DNA of 64,000 nucleotides from Onthophagus taurus (lineage: Eukaryota; Arthropoda; Insecta; Coleoptera; Scarabaeidae), in NCBI RefSeq assembly GCF_036711975.1, contig NC_091971.1, positions 29,085,501 through 29,149,500 of the forward strand, written 5' to 3'. A model generated the notes under the pieces. It saw only the letters and a list, made by a program, of their open reading frames with translations. It did no database searches and was not told where the DNA came from. The position numbers and the translations under genes are program-made. Below, in pieces: positions 56,101-64,000 of this stretch (position 1 is the stretch's first letter; each line of letters begins with the position of its first letter).

Positions 56101-58482
56101 ATTTGTTAGTTTAGTTTATTTATTAATTTATTACTTAGATTATACACTTTAAATCGCAACTTATGTTTTACTATTATAAGTTTAAAGAGAAACGTCAGAT
56201 TATTCCATATTTTTGTAGTTTTTTAAAACTATTATTATATTAAAGGTTGGGTTCACTGATTCAACAAAACCTGTCCGATATCACAACAACTCAAATTTAA
56301 GGTTTTTCTAGTGAAAATAACAGCTGTTCTGAATTGTTTTAATTGTTGTAAGTACTAATTTTTAATATGAAACTTTAAAAGAACTAAAGCCGCAGTGATT
56401 AAATAAACATTTTAAGTACCTAGAATAACAAGGATAATTATTTAGAGCAACAAAAAATATGTGATTTTGCAAAATTAATGTCCGTGTTAAACATAAAACA
56501 CATCTAGAACAATTTGAATCGGCAAAGTTTGAGTTATTTTAGATTGTTCTATGTTTTTTAATTCTTATTGTGTAATATAAAACCACTGACACAAGAATTA
56601 CTGACTGAAACTTCCAAAAACTTTAATTTTCAAAGTGTAAAGTGCCCTTTAGAGAGTTGTTCTAGTGAAAATAATAGCTGTTCCAGATTGCGTTAGCTAT
56701 AATAAGTATATATTTGTAATATGGAATTGACAATAGAAAAACTGTGGTCACAGCAATCAACTAGACATTTCGGCGGCCAAACCTATTTTTAGTTATAACT
56801 TCGTAATGCTGTATCCCATAATTTTGATTTTCTAGAACAATAACTAGAATAACTAGAACAACCCAGAACAACAAAGAAAATTTGATTTTTACAAAAATGG
56901 GGCTAAAATGGGGGGCTAGTTAAAAAACCCGTTTTTTCGGTTTTCTCGCGGAGTTTTTATTTTTTCGATTTGCCGCTTTGGAACAATGTAGAACAACTCT
57001 AGAACAATCTAGAACAACAATAAAAAATTTAAAAATCAAAAAATGGGGGGCTAACTTGCCGCACTCATCTTACTGGGCATATAAAAGTTAACACAGCCGA
57101 AAGTTTTTTCAATATAATTAGTTAAACATTCCAATTCGCAATTTTGTTGTGTATAAATGTTAAAGTATTCCAATTTTCGTTCTCTTTCAAAATAACATTG
57201 ACGCCGTTCATAACTATACGATAATAAAGTATTTTTTGTGTTTATCATTTGTGGTGTGACTGCTGCAACTACAGCTTGTTTTAATGGCAATCGAAAGTAA
57301 TGTAAAGTGGATCTTGGGAATTCTGTTGGATGATGAAGAATAATCTAAAAAAGAAAGTAGTAATAGCGGCGCATTATGTCATATTAAATTATATATTATG
57401 TTTTTTTTTCTTCATAAATAATATTACTTTATATCCTCTTAATAAATCTCCACACTTTTTGTCATTATACTTTTCGTTAATTTTTAAAACCACATTCAGA
57501 CCATATTTAGCACCGGTAAACAAAGCTCTTCTCGGGTAAGCACTTAAAGATTGACCGTAACCGTTTAAAACATTGTAATTTTCAATTTTGTTGAATTTAA
57601 AATAATTATTGATGGGTTTCCTAAAAACGAATCGGTTAATAATTATTTACTAAACAGAATTTTTTTGTTAAAACAATTATTACACTTTCTTGGTGAATAA
57701 TTCTTCGCGATCGATCATGTTGAAAGTATAACAGACTCCTTCGTCTGTTAAAACTGGTTTGAACAAGTCGGAACATGTCTTATTTTTCGATTTGCCGTAA
57801 ACGCAACTTACAAAAATTTCGTTAAACTTTGGTGCGACTTTATTCAAAAATTGGAGGGGTTTATCATCTGACCAGTATTGATCTCCTGTTGTATTTTTTG
57901 GTGAGGTACAAATTAGAGATGAATATTCTAATCTAATTTAAAAAGTTACGTATAAGAAGTAATGTTTTTTAATTGTGAATGTATGGTGAAGGCGCCGGAA
58001 AGTGTAATTTCTAATTTTTTAACTTACTCTTTCTGAACTGACTCTTTTCGACCCCATTTCCATAACTCTCCAGAATAATTAAAAACGCTCGTATTTAACT
58101 TTGCTTCTGGGCAAATTGTAACAGCAGGAAAAGGAATTTCAAAAATAGGTGTTTGTTTCGTTGCAAAACTAACAATAACCGGTGTACTCCTCCATTTATG
58201 ATAAGTTTTTAAAGTTAAATAACCACAAAGACCCATACAAATTGTTATTGTGATAAACCACCAGAACCTACAACAAAAATTGAATAAAGCCAGTTGTTTT
58301 GTAATGTGGAAATTTCAACTTTTCAATCCAACTCCTTTTATTTTCACTCAAATATTTAAAACCATGTATGGAGGTGTTATCACAGTATTCCTGAAAATAA
58401 GTTTTCATACGCTTACGGTTTTTTTTTGATAAACGAAAACGCATCGATTTCCAACGATCAACAGGAATCTCATTATCAGACA
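53187..58482 (-). CDS. ppk: Pickpocket-like DEG/ENaC sodium channel
   Basis: Seven coding exons on the minus strand: 58482-58320, 58267-58028, 57932-57684, 57620-57428, 57344-57074, 53778-53451, 53397-53187. All introns are GT-AG and phases fit, giving about 551 codons. The first visible exon starts with TG after an acceptor, so the initiating A (or more) lies in an upstream exon not identified. Features: HG gating motif (SIHG, about residue 40), first membrane segment (FWWFITITICMGLCGYL, 56-76), Cys-rich extracellular loop (SLICTSPKN; CELECLTNYIEKTFGCVNFY; CNCLPACTSIDYNTE), second membrane segment with LFIGCS selectivity filter (about 514-536). It forms amiloride-type cation channels in the plasma membrane, used in sensing or fluid handling. 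Other introns are 52-95 bp; intron 5 is 3295 bp through a transposon. The family is large, so the exact paralogue is unknown. Confidence 0.9.
54450..55960 (-). mobile_element. Tc1-like element inside the foldback element
   Basis: Inverted repeats of about 210 bases begin CTCAGCAGCAGAAGTCTGCG near 54455 and 55955 and include AAATACTTCAAATAATGCCT. Flanking TA fits Tc1. The minus-strand transposase pseudogene lies inside. Confidence 0.85.
54696..55714 (-). pseudogene. Tc1-like transposase, broken
   Basis: From 55714: the bipartite paired-type domain (GERKIIVKLRKEGKTLREIG, SHSSIQRVINNYKDTG, then SRTGRPSLLTYREERSIVQQ) and the beginning of the catalytic region. After a break at about 55288, MWRKPGTALDPQNLKATVKH and GGVMVWGCMCAKGVGKL follow, another frameshift near 54920, then LQSPDLNPIEHLWDLLERRI, which holds the Glu of DD34E. 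The tail ends LREVIKRKSYPTSY at 54696. The first catalytic Asp region (about 55190) reads CCIF-adjacent damaged sequence. At least three frame breaks. Confidence 0.85.
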
Positions 58483-59437
58483 CTAAAAATATTTCAATTT
58501 ACGTAAAGGACCAAGCCGAAATATTTACTCAAGTTACTTTTAAAACTATCTTTTCTTTATTTGAGTTTCAATGTGATTATAGCTACCGTATACGCTGATG
58601 ATGTAATGTGGACTGAAAACGAAAGAAAAAGTAAATTAAACAAATTATCAATGTCGGGTTATGTGCGTGAAGTACATTCAAAGTAATTTATCAAATGGAT
58701 ATCTCGCGTTAAATTTAACCACTGTGTTGTTTCATGAAAAGTCGATAATTTTCATTTCAAACGAAGGGGAAAATAATGAATATTTAATATTCATTGTAAT
58801 TTTGTAAATGAAAAGAAAGTAATTTAATGTAAATTTTATTTCATTCATGTGTTCCCAATACGTTTTATATTCCCAAATAGATAAACCGTTATAATTTTTT
58901 TATGTTATTTCAGGAATATGTTGTTTTTTAATTCAACTTTATTATACTTTTATTATTTTTTTATGATACTATTTTTTTATATTTTCATTTTTACACGATC
59001 CAGTGGAGTACCTTGTCAGTATACTCTATAGCTCAATAGCTCGCATAGCAATACAGAAATTTCGAAATCATTTCCTCTCCTGTTATTCTTTTACAAGATT
59101 TATTTTTTTATTTATAATCAAAAACCTTATTTACCATTTAATGGTGTCCAGGTGCAATTAATAAACAATTTCAACATTCTAATATAATAAAAATTAATTA
59201 ACTAAACTATTACAAATTCTCTGCATGCATCACGGTTTTGGGTTAGTATGCTTGCGTCGAATCGTTCCAGGAAATATTTCTTTCAGCGAAAATCTATGCT
59301 ATGTTGTCGTTCCATATTTTTCTCGGTCTATAGACTGCGATTTTTACAGTTCAGTCGGGTTTGCCAAACTACTTTTGCAGGTTTTGCACCATCGTAACTT
59401 GTTTCTTGTTATAATGTCAATTATAGGCTGTATTTTT
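58483..59437. other. Upstream region of ppk, no recognised gene
   Basis: It should hold the intron and 5' exon or promoter of the channel gene, but I cannot place them. AT-rich, with no coding frame or repeat of note. Confidence 0.5.
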
Positions 59438-59699
59438 TAATAATAATAATGTTTATTCACGTAAGTAATACAGTATTACAGTGAAATAAATATGTATATA
59501 GGTACTATAAGTATAGTAATAAAACAAATTAACTTTGTTACTCCACAAACTGATCCTGCATATAATCAGACCATACATAGTAGGCTTTCTTAACCAGATT
59601 AGACTTTACACATTTTTTTTGAAGTGTTCTCGTTCCATAGTTTTCATTTCTTCTGGAAACTTGTTGAAAAATTTAACTCCCCAGTAATCAGTATATCTT

Positions 59700-61140
59700 T
59701 TAGTTGCTTCTATCCTATGTAACGGTAATCTCAGTTAATCTTTGCCTGTTGTGTCGTGTGTGTCAAAGTTTGCATTCGCATTAAATTTACTTCTATTGTC
59801 ATAAACATACATCAAGGTAGCCAAAATGTATGCACTTGGTACGGTAAGTATACATTCTGTTTTAAATACATCTTTGTAGCTGTCAATAGTTTTAAGATTG
59901 CATAAAGCTCTCACCGCCTTCTTCTGCAAACCAAAAATTCTTCCTAAGCCAGGTGCATGACCTCAAACAACTATGCCATATGTCCACTTCATGAGATGCA
60001 ATTTTGCTGAGACGTCTAATTGTAAAAATTGCTGACGTTAACTTTTTACTTATATCAGTATGTGGATTCAATGTCAACTTGGGATCAAGAGATAAACCCA
60101 AGAACTTCACCGCGGGTAAGTTTGAGGGTAATTTCATATCAATGACAATTGATTCTGTTTTATTTTCATTTAGTTTCGTGAACTACTCCTTTGACTGAGT
60201 TAAATCAGTGGAGGACTTTAAAGATAGTAATTGCTGATCAGAATCTTTTATTAATACGGAAGTATCATCTGCGGAAATACACATATCCTCACGGACATTA
60301 AACGGTAGATCATTAATGTATGTTACGAATAACAAAAGACCCAGTATTGATCCCTGTGGTACTCCACTTATTAGTTTAGATGTTCCAGACGTATTATTTT
60401 CCCAAAAAACATATTGCTGCCTACCCACAAGATATGATCTAAGGAGATTTAGTTCTTGGCCTCTTATACCATAAAAGTATAATTTTCTCAATATTATATC
60501 GAGACTCCCCATATCAAACGCTTTACTTAAATCAAGAAAACTGATTTGCACCGACTGTTGTTCATTCAGAGCGTTTTGTACAAAATCTATAACATCCATT
60601 ATTGCCGTAATAGTTGACCTACCACTACGATAACCGTGCTGCCTGTTGTTTAGAAGGTCAAAGCGATTTAGGAATTTTAGTAACCTTTTAGCTATTAATT
60701 TTTCAAAAACCTTCGAGACTATGGGGAGAGTAGATATTGGTCTATAGTTTTCGCATTCGTTTACATCTCCTTTTTTATGTAATGGCAGCACCTTCGCGAC
60801 CTTCATCTCTTCCGGAAAAATTCCTTCCGTTACGCATTGATTGAAAATTTCAGCTAACGGATCCGCACATAAATGAATTATTTTCTTCAAGGTATTAACA
60901 TTTAAACCGTACATATCAGAGGTGCTATTGTTCTTCATCTTATTGACAATATCAATTATCTCATCCAATGAAATCGGTTCAAAGAAAAAGGATCTTACAT
61001 TATCAATTTTCATTTTTTTCAGATACATTTCATGGGAGGATTATGATGACCATATCTTGCACAATATTGGCAGTAACAGAGATAAAGTAATCACTGAAAT
61101 CGGAAGCTTTTAGATTAGAAGCTGTATTTGTCAGTTGGTT
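59700..61140 (-). pseudogene. Reverse transcriptase, minus-strand element
   Basis: From 61140: QLTNTASNLKASDFSDYFIS, a frame change near 61030, then an RT frame (61028-60183) with PISLDEIIDIVNKMKNNSTS, ENYRPISTLPIVSKVFEKLI, ISFLDLSKAFDMGSLDIIL, LISGVPQGSILGLLLFVTYI and ISADDTSVL (Ser in place of Tyr before ADD). Then MKLPSNLPAVKFLGLSLDPK (60137) and a decayed thumb region with KKAVRALCNLKTIDSYKDVF (59929). Several breaks; not functional. Confidence 0.8.
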
Positions 61141-62808
61141 CTGACAAATACTGACCATCAGTTTGATCTTGTTCATGATGATTGTCCCTTCGTCTACGAG
61201 GATCAGTACCATCCTGCCTTAGATACTACAATGAATTTACTGACGGCAAATGATGGTTTGCCGAACTTTCCGTCTTTGGGTGGTCGATATAATTTTCGAA
61301 GAGCCAACTTTCCTGGCATGTATGATAAACTACTTTACACGGATTGGTCTTTTCTAGCTGTGGAGGTTCTTCATTTCCTAAAAAGGTTACCTAATAAATT
61401 TACTGCTGGTGATGATGATCTTCCTGCATTTTTCATTCGTGATTGCTGTGCAGTTTTTGCAATTCCGCTTCATTTAATAATTAACCTATCCTTAAGCACT
61501 TGCTCGTTTCCTAAACTTTGGAAGCGCTCACGCATTGTTCCTGTATTCAAGCATGGCGAACGTACCAACATTACTGATTATTATCGACTAATATCGTTAT
61601 TGTCCAATTTTGCTAAGGTATTTGAACGGATTATTTACAAGATGATTTATCCACAGGTTCAGTCATTTGTGTCACCATATCAGCATGGGTTTATCAAGCG
61701 TCGTTCGACCATTACCAACCTCGCGGTGGTTACTGAGGTAATTTGTGAATCTTTGGATAGGGGCGGTCAGGTAGATGTGGTATACACTGATTTTTCAAAA
61801 GCATTCGACATGATTCATCATGACGTCCTCTTGTATATACTTAGTGCTTTTAGCTTATCTCCTAAGTTTATGAAACTATTTGCCGCTTACCTATCGGGTC
61901 GTATAAATTATGTGAACTACAACGGTTATGCGTCTATGGAGTTTACGGCTAGGTCTGGTGTTCCTCAGGGCTCAAATCTAGGCCCCCTACTATTTGTTAT
62001 CTTCTTGAATGACCTTCTAAACGAATTTTCATCAAGCGTACTAGCTTATGCGGATGATCTGAAACTATTCCGACCTATTTTTGCGGACCGTGATGTTGTC
62101 AGTCTTCAGTCGGATTTGGACGTCTTGGTGGAATGGTGTAACCGTTATCAGCTAAAGATTAATGCCAATAAGTGCGGTACGGTTAGTTTTACACGCAAGC
62201 TGTCTCCTCTTCCATCTTCTTATTATATAGAAGGTGTTCTTCTTGAGAAACTATCTACAATCAAGGATCTGGGAGTAACTTTTGACCGCAAATTGTCTTT
62301 TGTACCTCACATCGAAAATATTGCATTTTCTGCAGCGAGGATGCTTGGTTTCGTTTTGCGCACCTCGCGTGCTTTTTCTGATATCGGTGTGTACAAGACC
62401 CTATTTTCGACCTTTGTATTGTCCAAATTGGAATATGGTTCTGTAATTTGGTCGCCACATTATGTGTGTCATAGACTTATATTGGAGAGAATTCAGAGGA
62501 GATTTCTCAAATATTTGTCTCTACGCCTGGACGGATCATACCCGGATCGTGGAATGGATTACGCATCCCTGCTGCGGCGTCACAATTTTTCTGCACTAGA
62601 CGTAAGAAGAGATGACCAGTGCATCAAGTTTTTGCAGAAGTTAGTGCAAGGTGAATTGGATTGTGGTTGGTTGTTGTCGCGGATCATTTTCGCGGTGCCT
62701 ACGCGTGCAACACGTAGTACAAATCAGTTTTATTTGAGGAATTGCAGATCCAATGTTTTAGCCAACTCCCCGGTGCAGAGGATGTGTAAACTAACTAACA
62801 ATCAATAA
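61141..62808 (+). pseudogene. Reverse transcriptase of the plus-strand element, with an internal deletion
   Basis: The open frame runs from the element edge to a stop at 62808. The first 75 residues are the end of the endonuclease and the start of the linker (YHPALDTTMNLLTANDGLPN, RYNFRRANFPGMYDKLLYTD). Then the sequence jumps to AVEVLHFLKRLPNKFTAGDD, so most of the linker is deleted without breaking the frame. RT motifs: DVVYTDFSKAFDMIHHDVLL, SGVPQGSNLGPLLFVIFLND, VLAYADDLKLFRP (intact catalytic box, near 62050), TIKDLGVTFDRKLSFVPHI. The C-terminus is complete (YLRNCRSNVLANSPVQRM). The missing endonuclease makes it defective. Confidence 0.85.
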
Positions 62809-62920
62809 TAGCGTAAGAGTGTTTATGTGAATTATATTTGTTTTATGGCATGTGTTATTTCTTATTTTCTTTTTCTTGTAATATTGTCCTGTAATTGATC
62901 TTTGTTGGGCAATAAAGTGA

Positions 62921-62950
<30 letters not shown>
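61141..62950 (+). mobile_element. Plus-strand non-LTR element nested in a minus-strand one
   Basis: A 5'-truncated and internally deleted copy: the endonuclease end, a large deletion, the RT and a 3' end GGGCAATAAAGTGA followed by (ATT)9 at 62921-62950. The borders are defined by restoration of the host RT frame. No target duplication is visible. Confidence 0.8.
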
Positions 62951-62951
<1 letters not shown>

Positions 62952-63295
62952 GAAGCAATCTTCGCTGTACGGTTGGTTTGACGCTCGTTGTTGATGACAT
63001 CCCATATGGCTTTGATTTTATTATTAACATTTAAAATATATTCATCCACGGTTCGTTTCTTATTTTGGATAGTCATGTTCATATATTATTTTTTATATTT
63101 CTTATATAAGTGCAAACCTTCAGCATCTTTGGTTGTTTGAACTATCACAAATAAGGCATCAAGAGTTTCTTGTAGTTTTTGAGGATTGTTGTATACTCTT
63201 TTAACATTTTTTGTAGCTTTTTTAGAAAAGCAGATATCAAACTCAGCCATAAATTTAGAATGAAGTATAGAGAATGCTTCTTGTGTACCGGACAC
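62951..63295 (-). pseudogene. Linker region of the minus-strand element
   Basis: The minus strand reads QEAFSILHSKFMAEFDICFS, KLQETLDALFVIVQTTKDAE, LHLYKKYKK and, after a frame change at about 63085, KKRTVDEYILNVNNKIKAIW then NNERQTNRTAKIAS. This is the endonuclease-RT linker. It continues at 61140. Confidence 0.7.
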
Positions 63296-63310
63296 ATGAG
63301 TTGTTGTTCA

Positions 63311-64000
63311 TTTTATTATACATTTTATTATTGAAAAATTAAATAACAATACGTGTTGGAGACGGGTACATTTACCTTAGTATTTTAGATAAGTCAGCAA
63401 TATTAGTAAGTAGGTTAAATAGGTTTATTAGCATGTAGAAGGAGAATAGAGTAAGTCGTCGATGCGTTAACACGAAAATGTTAGTTATAAGTATTATTAA
63501 ATAATTGAAAAGAGAAATCAACTGTACTTTTTACTGGTTTTAAATTTATTAATCGTTTTGTCTTACATGTTTCGATAACAAGTTATCATCTTCAGAGACG
63601 CTACAAAGAATTAAATTATAAATTATACTGGTTTTAAAAACATGTGGGTTAATTAACGAAAATGAATAATTCTATTTAAAAAATAACTAAAAAATACTTA
63701 CTGCGTCAAATTTAATTAAGAAGAAACATTTAAATTAAGGTTCAACGTGAATACAATTAAAGATCGGGGTGTAAAACTAAAATTCTTGTTTGTAATTTGT
63801 TTTTGGTGTTAACATCTATGCTGTTGCTGTCGAAATAACACGTAACGTGAACTTGTTCTTAATCGATAACGGAAAGAAAGAGAGATGTAACTAACTGGTT
63901 GTACCACTATTGCGAACTCTGTGTACGAATTAAATTGGTTTTTAAAAATCAAAATCACATTCATATCAAATATATTCTATGTTAAGATCAATAACTTAAT
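63311..64000. other. No recognisable gene
   Basis: AT-rich. The stretch near 63560-63600 (TGTTTCGATAACAAGTTATC, then ATCTTCAGAGAC) has the look of a repeat found in insect genomes, but I cannot assign it to a family. No open frame of note. Confidence 0.4.

Larger units (their letters stand above)
53855..57066. mobile_element. Mutator-like foldback element in ppk intron 5
   Basis: Inverted arms of about 540 bases (53855-54400 and 56530-57066) begin GAGTGCGG then AAGTTAGCCCCCCATTTTTT. A 9-bp duplication ATCTTACTG flanks it (53846-53854 and 57067-57075). Long arms plus a 9-bp duplication point to the Mutator superfamily; no transposase is present. The arms contain many TTGTTCTAG/TTGTTCCA repeats. 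A Tc1-like element sits in the centre. Without it the element is about 1.7 kb; the rest of the centre (about 55965-56280) is AT-rich with no gene. Confidence 0.8.
59438..63310 (-). mobile_element. CR1/Jockey-group non-LTR element, interrupted by a second one
   Basis: The 3' tail (TAA)4 at 59438-59450 is followed by GTTTATTCACG and a short 3' UTR. Minus-strand coding pieces are 59700-61140 and 62951-63295. The second piece joins the first in frame (AKIAS then NQLTNTASN) when the plus-strand element 61141-62950 is removed. It is 5' truncated in the endonuclease-RT linker near 63310. Confidence 0.8.

Noticed and set aside
58481..58483. GTG as start of the ppk protein
   Set aside because: The G is part of the splice acceptor TTTTTAG; the exon begins with TG and needs one base from an upstream exon.
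62919..62950. (ATT)n as an independent microsatellite
   Set aside because: It follows AATAAAG directly and is the 3' tail of the plus-strand non-LTR element.

Overview
This window is eukaryotic and almost certainly from an insect. It is AT-rich, its introns are short and GT-AG, and it carries a pickpocket-type DEG/ENaC channel gene, part of a CFAP47-like ciliary gene, and a dense mass of animal-type transposable elements. No prokaryotic gene layout, tRNA, rRNA or CRISPR array is visible. A beetle is a reasonable guess from the element mix, but the sequence does not prove it.

Host genes. (1) 25357-28108 (+): the calponin-homology and Ig-like region of a CFAP47-like protein, two coding exons joined by a 57-bp intron; its 5' exons lie outside the recognisable sequence. 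(2) 53187-58482 (-): a pickpocket-like sodium channel in seven visible coding exons (about 551 codons), with the HG motif, both membrane segments and the G-x-S filter. (3) 33828-33958 (+): a possible orphan terminal exon.

Layout of the mobile DNA. 1-9236: a Tc1/mariner-like (DUF4817-type) element holding a CR1-like retrotransposon, which holds a piggyBac, which holds another DUF4817 element. 9590-12305: fragments of a DUF4817 transposase, a piggyBac and a Jockey reverse transcriptase. 12306-18468: a hAT element with an exact 8-bp target duplication, carrying an apparently intact DUF4817 element with an open transposase. 18606-22056: a Tc1-like element split by an unclassified insert that contains a MITE. 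22270-24784: a DUF4817 element with a single nonsense codon. 28500-33796: an RNase H-bearing I/LOA-like retrotransposon holding a CR1-like copy. 34313-38296: a non-LTR element with a DUF4817 insertion. 38297-53060: a ZMYM1-like hAT pseudogene interrupted by a 10.2-kb retrotransposon nest and by an apparently intact piggyBac. 53855-57066: a Mutator-like foldback element inside pickpocket intron 5, carrying a Tc1 element. 59438-63310: two oppositely oriented non-LTR elements, one inside the other.

In many nests the interrupted reading frame can be followed across the insertion. That gives both the exact insertion point and the order of events. The elements do not form a pathway; what joins them is their insertion history. 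Two element copies, the DUF4817 element at 12605-14928 and the piggyBac at 50320-52918, keep open transposases, catalytic aspartates and matching termini, so they look the youngest.
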